The notes under the pieces are model-generated. The model had not been told where the DNA came from. It saw nothing but the letters and a program-made list of their open reading frames with translations, and searched no databases. A program made the translations under genes and the position numbers. Source: an uncultured Prochlorococcus sp. (GTDB taxonomy: Bacteria; Cyanobacteriota; Cyanobacteriia; PCC-6307; Cyanobiaceae). From it: a DNA stretch of 64,000 bases. Positions 51,022 to 60,598 of the stretch are shown here, in pieces (the first letter of the stretch is position 1; each line of letters begins with the position of its first letter). The stretch is from NCBI GenBank assembly GCA_902518475.1, contig CABYGI010000002.1, positions 1 through 64,000 of the forward strand, given 5' to 3'.

Positions 51022-51927
51022 ATGGAAAAATCAGCTCTGATTGATGGTGATGTAAATTATGAATGGAATTTTTTAAATTACCCAATACATACTGTTTCAG
51101 CTTACCCTGAACAAACATTAAAAGAATACGCAATTTTATTAATTCATGGTTTCGGTGCTTCTACGGATCATTGGAGATTTAATATCCCTGTTTTGTCTGC
51201 AAAATATGAAGTCCATGCCATGGATTTACTCGGTTTTGGAAAAAGTCCTAAGCCTGAAGACGTCGAATACTCAGGATCTTTATGGAAAGATCAGGTTGTC
51301 GCTTACGTTAAAGAGAAAATAAAAAAACCTACAATTGTTGTTGGAAATTCATTAGGTGGTTATGCCGCTTTGGCAGCTGGTGCAGAATTAAACGAGCTAA
51401 ACGCAGGAGTGATCTTACTTAATGCTGCTGGATACTTTAGTGAAGAAAAAACTATCAAAAAGAATATGTTGCAAACTTCAATTGAAACAGTTGCTGGCAT
51501 ATTTTTGAAAAATATTGTTCTTCAACGTTTGATTTTTGAGAATATGAGAAATCCAAAAAATATTAAAAAAACCTTGAATCAAGTTTATGTTGATAAAAAA
51601 AATGTTGATGATTTTTTAGTGGAGTCAATAAGAAAGCCTTCTCTAGATTTCGGAGCTTTTAATGTTTTTAGAAGTGTATTTAACCCATCAGGTCCTCAGG
51701 GATTGCCGTTGGATAAGCTGTTCGCAAAACTAAATGCACCATTATTACTTCTTTGGGGAGGGAAAGATCCATGGATGAACACTCCGAAAAAAAGAAATCT
51801 ATATAAAAAATTTACACCAAAGAATACAAAGGAAATTATTCTTGATGCAGGACATTGTCCTCATGATGAGATACCTGAATTAGTTAATCAGCATATTTTG
51901 GATTGGGTTGATTCTCTTAAGCAGTAA
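51022..51927 (+). CDS. Alpha/beta hydrolase, second paralogue
   Basis: A 301-residue alpha/beta hydrolase. Motifs are LIHGFGASTDHWRF, the serine elbow VVGNSLGGYAALAAG, LLLLWGGKDPW and the catalytic His in DAGHCPHDEIPELV. VGNSLGGYAAL and the HAMDLLGFGKS block are close to pheophytinase/chlorophyll dephytylase-like proteins of plastids, so a pigment ester is one possible substrate (inference). It is related to the protein at 22549-23457. The next gene begins 2 bases after its stop. Confidence 0.85.
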   Translation: MEKSALIDGDVNYEWNFLNYPIHTVSAYPEQTLKEYAILLIHGFGASTDHWRFNIPVLSAKYEVHAMDLLGFGKSPKPEDVEYSGSLWKDQVVAYVKEKIKKPTIVVGNSLGGYAALAAGAELNELNAGVILLNAAGYFSEEKTIKKNMLQTSIETVAGIFLKNIVLQRLIFENMRNPKNIKKTLNQVYVDKKNVDDFLVESIRKPSLDFGAFNVFRSVFNPSGPQGLPLDKLFAKLNAPLLLLWGGKDPWMNTPKKRNLYKKFTPKNTKEIILDAGHCPHDEIPELVNQHILDWVDSLKQ

Positions 51928-51929
51928 TC

Positions 51930-52784
51930 GTGAAACTTGAATTATCTAATAAGGATCAAGGAATTTTTGTCTTTCAATTAGATAAAAATAATTACATTAA
52001 ATTTTGTCCTGAAAGAGGAGGCGTTATTACAAATTGGGTTGCGGATGGTAATGAAATACTTTATTTCGATGAAAAAAGATTTATGGACAAGACAAAAAGT
52101 ATTAGGGGAGGCATTCCAATCTTGTTTCCAATTTGTGGAAATCTCAATACCTCTAATTCACTATTTGGAAACGATTATTTGCAATTACCACAACATGGTT
52201 TTGCTAGGGATTTGCAATGGCAATACTGCTTTAAAGAAAATAAAAAAATTTTATGCTTGTTCTTAAATGCATCTAAAAAAACCAAAAAATATTATCCTTT
52301 CGATTTCGAACTAAAAATAGAAGTTAACTTAAAAATTAACTGTTTAGAATTTGAAATTACGATACTTAATAAAACAGACTTTGCTATGCCTATAAATTTT
52401 GGTATGCATCCTTACTTTAACGTTTCAGATTTCAAAAATTTAGAGTTTGTTGATACTCCACTTAATTGTCTGGATCAACAAAAAAATACTATAAGTAATA
52501 CTTTGGATGAATTCAACAAAATTAATTTAGGAGTTGATCTACTTATGTATACTTCCGGTAGAAGCTCTTTTCAAGATAAAATTTTCAAAAGAGAGGTAAC
52601 TTTAAATCATCCATATCCTTTTGATTTAGGAGTTATTTGGAGTGATCCTCCAAGAAGAATGATATGTCTCGAACCTTGGACTAGTCCCCGAAATTCTTTT
52701 GTTGATGGTTTTAGAAAAATTATGATTCCTTCAAATGATAGTAAAAGGTTAAATGCCTCAGTACAAATAAAGGCTCTTAAGTAA
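51930..52784 (+). CDS. Aldose 1-epimerase family protein
   Basis: A 284-residue protein of the galactose mutarotase-like fold, nearest to hexose-6-phosphate mutarotases. Signature elements are GGIPILFPICGNL near residue 63, LPQHGFARDLQW with the likely catalytic His, and INFGMHPYFNV with the second His. EPWTSPRNSF near the end holds a conserved acid. The start is GTG, 2 bases after the hydrolase. It interconverts alpha and beta anomers, most likely of a phosphorylated hexose (family inference). Confidence 0.88.
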   Translation: MKLELSNKDQGIFVFQLDKNNYIKFCPERGGVITNWVADGNEILYFDEKRFMDKTKSIRGGIPILFPICGNLNTSNSLFGNDYLQLPQHGFARDLQWQYCFKENKKILCLFLNASKKTKKYYPFDFELKIEVNLKINCLEFEITILNKTDFAMPINFGMHPYFNVSDFKNLEFVDTPLNCLDQQKNTISNTLDEFNKINLGVDLLMYTSGRSSFQDKIFKREVTLNHPYPFDLGVIWSDPPRRMICLEPWTSPRNSFVDGFRKIMIPSNDSKRLNASVQIKALK

Positions 52785-52797
52785 TCATGCAATACTT

Positions 52798-54147
52798 ATG
52801 AAATTTGTCGTTATAGATGATGATCCCACAGGCTCTCAAACTGTTCACGATTGTTTATTACTGCTTAAGTGGGACTGCTCAACTTTAGTCAAAGGTTTTG
52901 AATCTAAATCTAATTTATTTTTTATTTTGGCTAATACAAGGTCACTATCGGAAAATGATGCAAAATTAACAATAGAGGAAATTTGCAAAAATCTTAAGAC
53001 TGTAATTGCTTCTCAAGCCTATGAAGAAGAAATTCTTTTTATAAGTAGGGGAGACTCTACTCTTCGAGGACATAACTTTTTAGAGCCATTTGCGCTAAAT
53101 AGTTGCTTAGGTCCTTTTGATGCTACTTTTCATATTCCAGCTTTCATAGAGGGTAAAAGATTAACAATTAATGGATCTCATTTTGTTGATAAAACTCCTA
53201 TTAATCAAACAATTTTTGCAACAGATAAAATCTTTGGATATGAGACAAGTAATGTCAAGAATCTTTTATTTCAGCAGAGTAAATCTCAAATAAATTTTGA
53301 AGATATTCAAAATCTTTTATTGTCAGATATCGAGATGCTAAGTGATGAAGAAAATAATATTGTTTTTAAAACACTAAAGAATTTGAAGAATAATAAACAT
53401 GTAGTTGTAGATGTAGAAAATTATTCTCAACTAAAAAAATTTTCTTTAGTAGTTAAAAAATTAATTAAAAACAAAAAATTTCTTTTTCGAACTGCAGCAA
53501 GTTTTATAAGTTCAATTTCTGAGAAAAAAAGTGTCTCTCAGAGTGAAATATTTTTCACTAATTTAAGAATAAGAAATAAAGAAAAGAGTTTTCTTCCAGG
53601 ACTGATAATTGTTGGATCTTATGTAGAACTTTCAACAATACAATTGAATAATTTATTAGAGATAAGTAATTGCAATCCAGTGGAATTAGATGTTTTTGAA
53701 TTCTTTAAGATTACTTCAGCAGATAATAATCAGAAGCGAAGGAATTTGTTTAAAAATAAATTTTTGAAAGAAATTAGATTTTCTTTTGATAAAGGAAAAA
53801 CTCCTGTTTTGTTTACTTCAAGAAAATTTATGTCTTTAGATTCTTCTGAAATATTTAATTTTTATAATTTACTTGCTTGTTTTATTGCTGAATTAGTTGC
53901 AGATTTGAAGTATGAAATAGGATATTTGATTTCAAAAGGTGGAATAACAACAAATTTGATTCTCAGTAAAGGACTTAATGCAGATTATGTTTATCTTAAA
54001 GGACAGATTTTAACAGGTATTTCAGTGGTGACTTATAACCTAAGTAATGGCGAAAGACTTCCTATTGTTACTCATCCTGGAAACATTGGCACTAAAGATT
54101 CACTGGTTAATATTTGGAAAGTTTTTGAAAATAAAACTAATTTCTAA
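52798..54147 (+). CDS. Four-carbon acid sugar kinase-like protein (DUF1537)
   Basis: A 449-residue kinase of the family that includes OtnK/DtnK, which phosphorylate four-carbon sugar acids such as threonate and erythronate. The N-terminal substrate domain opens with VVIDDDPTGSQTVHD. FISRGDSTLRGHNFLEP follows, and the C-terminal nucleotide part has SKGGITTNLIL and THPGNIGTKDSLVNIWK. No aldolase or dehydrogenase partner is adjacent, so the substrate is uncertain. It is 13 bases after the epimerase and converges on icd with two bases between stops. Confidence 0.85.
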   Translation: MKFVVIDDDPTGSQTVHDCLLLLKWDCSTLVKGFESKSNLFFILANTRSLSENDAKLTIEEICKNLKTVIASQAYEEEILFISRGDSTLRGHNFLEPFALNSCLGPFDATFHIPAFIEGKRLTINGSHFVDKTPINQTIFATDKIFGYETSNVKNLLFQQSKSQINFEDIQNLLLSDIEMLSDEENNIVFKTLKNLKNNKHVVVDVENYSQLKKFSLVVKKLIKNKKFLFRTAASFISSISEKKSVSQSEIFFTNLRIRNKEKSFLPGLIIVGSYVELSTIQLNNLLEISNCNPVELDVFEFFKITSADNNQKRRNLFKNKFLKEIRFSFDKGKTPVLFTSRKFMSLDSSEIFNFYNLLACFIAELVADLKYEIGYLISKGGITTNLILSKGLNADYVYLKGQILTGISVVTYNLSNGERLPIVTHPGNIGTKDSLVNIWKVFENKTNF

Positions 54148-54149
54148 AA

Positions 54150-55574
54150 TTAGAAATTTGAGATAATTTCTTCGGCAAAGCTGCTGCAAGACAACGGTTC
54201 TACTTTAGGTTCCATTAAGCGTGCTAGATCATAGGTGACTTTTTTTTGTTCTATTGCCTTGCTTAAACCATTTGTAATTAAGTTAGCTGCTTCATTCCAA
54301 CCAAAATATTCAAGCATCATTACACCACTAAGAATTACTGAGCCTGGATTAATCTTATTTAAGCCTGCATGTTTTGGCGCAGTACCATGCGTAGCTTCGA
54401 AAATTGCTGCATTATCCCCAATATTTGCACCAGGAGCCATACCTAGGCCTCCAACAATTGCTGCAGCTGCATCAGAAACATAGTCTCCATTGAGGTTTAA
54501 GGTTGCAAGAATTGAATATTCTTGAGGTCTTGTTTGAATTTGTTGAAATATACTATCAGCTATCCGATCATCAACAAGAATAAGTTCTCTCCATTTTCCG
54601 TCTCCATGAGAATTTGAAATTGATGCAATTACTTCTTTAATTTCTTCGCAAATGAATGCTTTTTTGTTATTTGTAAGCTTGTCAAAACCTGGTTCGATTT
54701 TTCTGGCATTATTTTCAATTGTAATTTCTGGATTTTTATGAATATTATCTAAAATCCAGCTTTCTCTTTCTGTAATGCAATCTTCTCTAAATTCATTGAC
54801 TGCTAATTCATAACCCCAATCTCTAAATGCACCTTCGGTATATTTCATAATATTCCCTTTATGTACAAGAGTCACATGCCTTTTATCTCCTGATAATCTT
54901 TTAGCATGTTCAATGGCCTTTCTAATATGCCTTTGGCTTCCAGATTTGCTTACTGGTTTTATTCCAATTCCTGATCCGTTGGGTATGGATCTATTTTTTA
55001 AATTTTTACTATTTGGTATTACAAAATTATTTAAGTGATTAATTAATTCAAGACAATTATTATCCTCGGCTTCCCATTCAATTCCCATGTAGATATCTTC
55101 AGTATTTTCTCTATAAACAATAACGTCCAGATTTTGGGGATTTTTGTGAGGGCTTGGAGTTCCTGAATAATATCTGCATGGTCTAACACAACTATATAAA
55201 TCAAAGATTTGTCTTAATGCAACATTAAGAGATCTAATACCTCCTCCGATGGGAGTCGTTAAAGGACCTTTAATAGCTACGCCGAAGTGCCTGATTGCCT
55301 CAATAGTATCTTGAGGGAGATAGTTATATGTTCCATAAAGTTCACAAGCCTCATCTCCTGCATAGACTTTAAACCAATTAATTTTTCTCTCATTTCCATA
55401 GCTTTTTTTAATCGCTGAATCAAGAACGATTTGAGTAGCAGGCCAAATATCAACTCCAGTACCATCACCCCTTATAAATGGGACAATTGGATTATTAGGA
55501 ACATCAGGTTCACCTTGATTAAAAGTTATTATCTCGCCTTCACTGGGTAAAGTTAATTTTTCAAATTTTGGCAT
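54150..55574 (-). CDS. icd: Isocitrate dehydrogenase (NADP)
   Basis: Icd oxidises isocitrate to 2-oxoglutarate, in cyanobacteria chiefly to supply the carbon skeleton for nitrogen assimilation. The substrate block is PVIPFIRGDGTGVDIWPA-like, with the phosphorylation-type serine in GGIRSLNVALRQIFDLY, and YRENTEDIYMGIEWEA. The NADP part has LVHKGNIMKYTEGAFRDWGYE and ATHGTAPKHAGLNKINPGS. At 474 residues it is the long cyanobacterial form. I found no perfect GTA-N8-TAC NtcA site in the 210 bases upstream. Confidence 0.97.
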   Translation of the reverse strand: MPKFEKLTLPSEGEIITFNQGEPDVPNNPIVPFIRGDGTGVDIWPATQIVLDSAIKKSYGNERKINWFKVYAGDEACELYGTYNYLPQDTIEAIRHFGVAIKGPLTTPIGGGIRSLNVALRQIFDLYSCVRPCRYYSGTPSPHKNPQNLDVIVYRENTEDIYMGIEWEAEDNNCLELINHLNNFVIPNSKNLKNRSIPNGSGIGIKPVSKSGSQRHIRKAIEHAKRLSGDKRHVTLVHKGNIMKYTEGAFRDWGYELAVNEFREDCITERESWILDNIHKNPEITIENNARKIEPGFDKLTNNKKAFICEEIKEVIASISNSHGDGKWRELILVDDRIADSIFQQIQTRPQEYSILATLNLNGDYVSDAAAAIVGGLGMAPGANIGDNAAIFEATHGTAPKHAGLNKINPGSVILSGVMMLEYFGWNEAANLITNGLSKAIEQKKVTYDLARLMEPKVEPLSCSSFAEEIISNF

Positions 55575-55784
55575 AGCATTGAATTAATAAAAGATAACTC
55601 TTTGAAGCTCATATTATTTTAATTTGCGATGAGTTATTTTCTTTAAAACCTAGAAATTTATTAGTCAAATGTGAATAGAGAATAGTTTATTGATCAGCAT
55701 TTCAACATCTTTATTAAAAGAAAAAGTAGTTAATAAGCAAGTTAAAGCAAATTATGTCATTTTCAAAAAAATACTCAGCCATTT

Positions 55785-56213
55785 ATGAATGCGAGTTCAA
55801 ATGTAAGTAATGTTGAAATAGCTAATAAAATTGCTTCTACTGCAGCTTTATTTCGGAAATATTTTCCAGATGCAAGCGTAAACTTTAGTCCCTGGGACAA
55901 CACAAATGAATCTATGCAAGATACTATTGATTTTGCGTTTCATTTTCCTGGTTGGAGTCCTCTTATTGAATGTAGAGCGATACTCTTACAATTAAGAATT
56001 GAAAATGATAGTAATGACAGAGTCCCGAAATTGTTGGGAATAATAATGCGAGGTATGATTGTGCCCTCCGAGAGATGGAGAGTGGCTACCATCGGTGATT
56101 GGGAAATGACTGGCACTCATCTACCGCAAAAGGAACAAAAAGATAATCTGCTTTTGGTTTGTAAAGAACTTCATAAGCTATTCTCCACAACATCTGCTGG
56201 TAACAAAAATTAG
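55785..56213 (+). CDS. Conserved cyanobacterial protein, function unknown
   Basis: A 142-residue protein. VSNVEIANKIASTAALFRKYFPDASVNFSPW leads into FAFHFPGWSPLIECRAILLQLRIE, then a strand region and an amphipathic C-terminal helix. The pattern is a compact alpha/beta protein without membrane segments or signal peptide. I recognise no family and no catalytic motif. It is on the same strand as ho1 with a 57-base gap, so it may be transcribed into the bilin operon, but a functional link is not shown. Confidence 0.7.
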   Translation: MNASSNVSNVEIANKIASTAALFRKYFPDASVNFSPWDNTNESMQDTIDFAFHFPGWSPLIECRAILLQLRIENDSNDRVPKLLGIIMRGMIVPSERWRVATIGDWEMTGTHLPQKEQKDNLLLVCKELHKLFSTTSAGNKN

Positions 56214-56270
56214 CTGTTTTATGTATTTTTCTTGTAGATTAAACACAGTTACAAAAATAATTCAAAATAT

Positions 56271-56981
56271 ATGGCAGTTGCTCTTGCAGGACAATTAAGA
56301 GAAGGGACAAAAAAATCCCACACTATGGCAGAAAATACTGGCTTTGTGGCTTGTTTTTTAAAAGGAGTTGTTGAAAAAAAATCTTATAGAAAATTAATTA
56401 GTGATTTATATTTTGTTTATGAAGCCATGGAAGAGGAAATTGAAAGACTTGTCAATGAGGAACATCCCGTCATAAAACCTATAGGTTTTAAATCATTATT
56501 CAGGAAAGAAACTCTTGTAAATGATCTTAAATTTTATTTTGGTGAAAACTGGAAGAATGAAATTAATATTTCGCACTCAGCAAAAGAATATGTCGAAAGA
56601 ATCCGAGAGGTCGCAAAAAATTCACCAGAGCTTTTAGTTGGTCATCACTACACTCGCTACATAGGAGATTTATCTGGGGGGCAAATCTTGAAAAGGATCG
56701 CTAAAAAAGCATTAAATTTGCAGGGAAATGATGGTTTAAATTTTTATGAGTTTGAATTAATTGCTGATGAAAAAAAATTCAAAGAAGAATATTCCCTTAC
56801 TTTGAATCAACTTCCAATAAATCAAAATACGGCTGATCAAATTATTGATGAAGCTAATCAAGCTTTTACTTACAATATGAAAATGTTTAAGGAGCTTGAA
56901 GGTAACTTGATTGCTGTTTTAGGCAAGATTGTATTCAATTATATTACAAAAAAAGTTAGGAAAGGAAGTACCGAGACCTAA
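56271..56981 (+). CDS. ho1: Heme oxygenase
   Basis: Heme oxygenase opens heme to biliverdin IXa, carbon monoxide and iron. The proximal histidine is in [18 protein letters not shown] near residue 17, and the distal helix is [19 protein letters not shown] near residue 130. At 236 residues it is the soluble cyanobacterial form. The stop overlaps the pebA start by one base, so the biliverdin producer and the first bilin reductase are coupled. Confidence 0.97.
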   Translation: MAVALAGQLREGTKKSHTMAENTGFVACFLKGVVEKKSYRKLISDLYFVYEAMEEEIERLVNEEHPVIKPIGFKSLFRKETLVNDLKFYFGENWKNEINISHSAKEYVERIREVAKNSPELLVGHHYTRYIGDLSGGQILKRIAKKALNLQGNDGLNFYEFELIADEKKFKEEYSLTLNQLPINQNTADQIIDEANQAFTYNMKMFKELEGNLIAVLGKIVFNYITKKVRKGSTET

Positions 56982-57697
56982 TGTTTATGTTTGATTCATT
57001 AGTTGATTTCCTTAAAACCAATATTGATCAATTAAATGGACATGAGGTACAAATATCTAGTGAATTCAAAGAACATCACAATGAAGACTCAAAATATATT
57101 ATTAAAAATTGGCTTTTTTCATCTCCCGAATATAGAAAGTGGCGAATAACAAGATTAGATGGTGGCAAAAAACTGCAAGTGTTTAATACTGTCGCATATC
57201 CTAATTTTGATAGCGAATTTCCTATTTTAGGAGCTGATATTTTATGGTTTGGAACTTCTCAAAAGTTATTAGCAATACTTGATTATCAACCTTTAATTCA
57301 AGAAAGCAAATATCTTGAAAAATATTGTTCAAGTTTAGGTAGTATTAAGAAAAAATATTCTGCATTTGATAATAATAAAATGAAGAATATATATGATTCA
57401 AAAAAGTATTTTTCCCCATGGGTGATTATATGTAGAGGAAATAAATTAAATCTTGATAGAGATTTAAATAATATATTCCATTCATTTGTAAATAATTATT
57501 TGAACATTTATAAATCGAATCCTGTTAATCAATTTTTAAATGCAGAAGAAATAAAAATTAATCAGATTAAATATGATAAGTACAGTTTTGAAAAAGACCC
57601 TGCAGATAAATTGTTTAAATCATTTTTTGGAGAAAAATGGACAAAAAAATTTATCAATAAATTTCTATTTACATTAAATAATGAGATTATTCATTGA
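56981..57697 (+). CDS. pebA: 15,16-dihydrobiliverdin:ferredoxin oxidoreductase
   Basis: PebA reduces biliverdin at the 15,16 bond using ferredoxin. It belongs to the ferredoxin-dependent bilin reductases: [39 protein letters not shown] and [20 protein letters not shown] are typical. At 238 residues it is full length. ATG at 56981; a second Met two residues later is also possible. It is one base from pebB and lies between ho1 and pebB, as known for phycoerythrobilin operons. Confidence 0.95.
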   Translation: MFMFDSLVDFLKTNIDQLNGHEVQISSEFKEHHNEDSKYIIKNWLFSSPEYRKWRITRLDGGKKLQVFNTVAYPNFDSEFPILGADILWFGTSQKLLAILDYQPLIQESKYLEKYCSSLGSIKKKYSAFDNNKMKNIYDSKKYFSPWVIICRGNKLNLDRDLNNIFHSFVNNYLNIYKSNPVNQFLNAEEIKINQIKYDKYSFEKDPADKLFKSFFGEKWTKKFINKFLFTLNNEIIH

Positions 57698-58459
57698 ATG
57701 TTAATACAAGATACTATTTTTTATAGGCCAGATTGGAGATGGCATAATTTCTTAAAATATTTAACAAACAATTTAAGTAAATATAACTGTTTAGAAAAAA
57801 AAATACCCTCGGAATATTCTTATAAAGATTCAACTTATGGTTCAAAGAAATCAAAAAAAAATGTGAATCTATCTACTTGGGGTGTAACGCATAAAAAAAG
57901 AATTAAATTCGCAAGGGCAGTTTGTATAAATAGTCCAAATTATTCTGTTTTAAATTTTTTAATTATTCCTAATACTATTTATAACGTCCCATTTTTTGGA
58001 GTAGATTTTGTTTCTCTACCTAATAGTTATTTAATAGTGTTAGATTTTCAGCCTTCATTAAAAATACAAAATCAATACAATAATGAGTTATTAGAAAAAC
58101 TTATAAAACTCAAAAATCATTGTCATACATCACTCCCATTAGCTGAAAAAATGTCTGCGGATGTAGCTAGATTTTTTTCTCCAGGAGTAATATGGTCAAA
58201 ATTACCAAAAGAAGAAAGAAGTGATTTTTTAATTACTAATCAGCTCTATACCTCATTTAAGAAATATCTTGATTTGTATTTGGAAATTCTTTTCGAAAGC
58301 AAAGAAGTCAATATTGAACTGCAAAAAGAATTAATAAATGGTCAAAATAATTATTTGAATTATAGAAGAGATAACGATCCAGCAAGGCCAATGTTGTCGA
58401 GTTTGTTTGGTAAAGAATTTACTGAATCTTTAATTGAAGAAGTTTTATTTACTACTTAA
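57698..58459 (+). CDS. pebB: Phycoerythrobilin:ferredoxin oxidoreductase
   Basis: PebB reduces dihydrobiliverdin to phycoerythrobilin, completing the pathway begun by ho1 and pebA. Family features are [23 protein letters not shown], the [14 protein letters not shown] block and [20 protein letters not shown] at the end. At 253 residues it is complete. The start immediately follows the pebA stop. No phycobiliprotein or lyase gene lies in the window; high-light Prochlorococcus keeps only a reduced phycoerythrin, so the bilin may have a small-scale or signalling use (inference from general knowledge). Confidence 0.94.
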   Translation: MLIQDTIFYRPDWRWHNFLKYLTNNLSKYNCLEKKIPSEYSYKDSTYGSKKSKKNVNLSTWGVTHKKRIKFARAVCINSPNYSVLNFLIIPNTIYNVPFFGVDFVSLPNSYLIVLDFQPSLKIQNQYNNELLEKLIKLKNHCHTSLPLAEKMSADVARFFSPGVIWSKLPKEERSDFLITNQLYTSFKKYLDLYLEILFESKEVNIELQKELINGQNNYLNYRRDNDPARPMLSSLFGKEFTESLIEEVLFTT

Positions 58460-58491
58460 AAGTCTTATAATCAACTGGAATTTGAAATCAT

Positions 58492-58965
58492 ATGAATAAA
58501 ATTTCTGTTCTTTTTGTATGTTTGGGAAATATTTGTAGGTCTCCTGCAGCAGAAGCAATCTTTATAAAACTACTTGAAAAGAATGGATTAAACGATGCCT
58601 TTATTGTTGATTCTGCTGGAACTGGGAGTTGGCATATTGGAAAAAAAGCTGACTCTAGGATGAGAATTGCGGCAGAAAAAAGAGATATAAATATCTTAAG
58701 CAAGGCTCGTCAAATTAATAGCAAAGATTTTGACGAATTTAAGTATATTCTCGCGATGGACGATTCAAATTTTAAAAATATTCAAGATCTTAAAAATAGA
58801 ACAGCTTCAACTGGTTCTGCAGCAATAAAAAAAATACAAGATTTTAGATCAGTTTTTAATGAGCAAGAAGTTCCTGACCCATATTTTGGAGGTGATGAGG
58901 GCTTTGATTATGTTCTTGATATCCTAGAAGACTCTGTAAAAGGTTTTTTGGAAAGTATTTCTTGA
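58492..58965 (+). CDS. Low-molecular-weight protein-tyrosine phosphatase
   Basis: A 157-residue LMW phosphatase. The P-loop CXXXXXR(S/T) is VCLGNICRSPAAEAIF at about residues 9-24. VDSAGTGSWHIGKKAD is the conserved second block, and the general-acid Asp is in VPDPYFGGDEGFD. It removes phosphate from tyrosine or arginine of proteins; no kinase partner is adjacent. It is 32 bases after pebB and convergent with panC-cmk, with 2 bases between stops. Confidence 0.95.
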   Translation: MNKISVLFVCLGNICRSPAAEAIFIKLLEKNGLNDAFIVDSAGTGSWHIGKKADSRMRIAAEKRDINILSKARQINSKDFDEFKYILAMDDSNFKNIQDLKNRTASTGSAAIKKIQDFRSVFNEQEVPDPYFGGDEGFDYVLDILEDSVKGFLESIS

Positions 58966-58967
58966 AT

Positions 58968-60500
58968 TTATTTGATCTCAGTCTCTTTTGGAATCTTGTC
59001 ATTGTAAAGGTCAATAATTTTATCCACTACCTCATTAATTGTATATCCGTCGGTAATAATTTCTATTGCATCATTCGCCTTAATTAGAGGCGAAATTTCC
59101 CTATTAGAATCTTCAAAATCTCTTTTCTTTATAAGTTCTTTTAATGTATGAAGGTCTATTTCTTGTGAGTCTTTACAATTTTTATCAGATTTTCTTCTTT
59201 TTGCTCTTTCATCGATGCTAGCAGTTAAAAATATTTTAAGTTCTGCATGAGGAAAAACAGTAGTTCCTATATCTCTTCCCTCAGCTACAAGTCCGCCTGA
59301 TTCTCCAATTTTTCTTTGTTCTTCTACTAAGAATTCTCTTACTTCTTTTATTGAGGAAATTTTAGAAACGATGGAACTTATCTTTTGCGACCTAATTTCT
59401 TCAGTAACACAGTAGTTATTAACATAAACATCCTGATTTGAATTTGTATTCGATTTGAAAACTATAGATATACCTTTAAGAATATTCTTTAAATTTTTTT
59501 CTTTTTTATAGTTAATACTTTCTTTTATCATAAGCCAACTCAATGCTCTGTACATTGCGCCAGTATCTAAATATAAAAGTTTAAGTTTCTTAGCTACTAA
59601 CTTTGTTACAGTACTTTTACCTGAACCTGCAGGACCATCAATTGCAATAATCGGTCTTCTTTTCATCAGAAAAACGTGATCAATTAATCTTGTCTCTCCA
59701 CATCTTATCGCACCAGCCAATAACGAAATATTATCCTCAAGTCTCGCCTTTTGGAGTGTATGAGGGTGTAAATGTTCTAAATATTCAATTGAAATTTCTT
59801 TTGCTGATAGCTTCTTAATTATTTGGTTTAAATTGATCTTTTTATCTTGTTGAAATTTTTTTTTTGCTTCTAATAACTCACTTGAAAAAAACCTAATCAA
59901 TTTTCTTTCGTTTTTTGATAAATGCACATTACGTGAACTTAAAGGAATTCCATCAAAATCTCTTTGAGTGGGAATGGATTTAATAGCAACATTTAATTTC
60001 GTTCTAATGACAAGATTTTTTAAAATTAAAAGTTGTTGCCAATCTTTTTCTCCTAAGTAAAGATTTTTTGGCTTGATGAGATTAAGTAATCTATAAACTA
60101 CTGTACAAACGCCATCAAAATGTCCAATTCGATTTAATCCACATAATGCAGAAGATAATTCTTTTGGAGCTTTTAGGAATTTAATATTTTTATTATTCGG
60201 TGGATATATATCTTCATTACTTGGGATGAAGATAGCATCTGCGCCATTTGAAAACGAGATTTTTATATCATTATCAATTGTTTTAGGGTAATTCTCTAAA
60301 TCTAACTTGTTATCAAATTGAAGTGGATTAATAAAAATACTTACTAAATTAACATTAGAATTGTCATTTTTTGCTGTTGATATAAGTTTAATATGACCAT
60401 TATGAAGATTACCCATTGTTGGAATGAAGTTAATTTCACTATTTATATTTCTCCTCCAATTTTCTATTTCTTCAGTTTTCCTTATGATTACTTTCTTCAC
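58968..60500 (-). CDS. panC/cmk: Bifunctional pantoate ligase/cytidylate kinase
   Basis: One protein carries two activities. The first 275 residues are pantothenate synthetase (PTMGNLHNGHIKLI with the HIGH-type motif, SIFINPLQFD, GEKDWQQLLILK, RDFDGIPLSSRN). From about residue 283 a cytidylate kinase begins with Walker A IIAIDGPAGSGKSTVTKLVA, then YLDTGAMYRALSWLM and AEGRDIGTTVFPHAELKIF. The fusion is a known cyanobacterial trait joining coenzyme A and CDP synthesis. At 510 residues it is complete. It is divergent from purM. Confidence 0.97.
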   Translation of the reverse strand: MKKVIIRKTEEIENWRRNINSEINFIPTMGNLHNGHIKLISTAKNDNSNVNLVSIFINPLQFDNKLDLENYPKTIDNDIKISFSNGADAIFIPSNEDIYPPNNKNIKFLKAPKELSSALCGLNRIGHFDGVCTVVYRLLNLIKPKNLYLGEKDWQQLLILKNLVIRTKLNVAIKSIPTQRDFDGIPLSSRNVHLSKNERKLIRFFSSELLEAKKKFQQDKKINLNQIIKKLSAKEISIEYLEHLHPHTLQKARLEDNISLLAGAIRCGETRLIDHVFLMKRRPIIAIDGPAGSGKSTVTKLVAKKLKLLYLDTGAMYRALSWLMIKESINYKKEKNLKNILKGISIVFKSNTNSNQDVYVNNYCVTEEIRSQKISSIVSKISSIKEVREFLVEEQRKIGESGGLVAEGRDIGTTVFPHAELKIFLTASIDERAKRRKSDKNCKDSQEIDLHTLKELIKKRDFEDSNREISPLIKANDAIEIITDGYTINEVVDKIIDLYNDKIPKETEIK

Positions 60501-60598
60501 TTTGTTTTTAAAAAATAAATCTATTTGATAAATAATTACTGGACAAAAACAATCTTAGGAGGAATATCTATATAGGGAAAGTCTATCATTTTTATTTC

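Noticed and set aside
55575..55784. NtcA site search upstream of icd
   Set aside because: No GTA-N8-TAC match seen in either strand; only partial GTA or TAC triplets.
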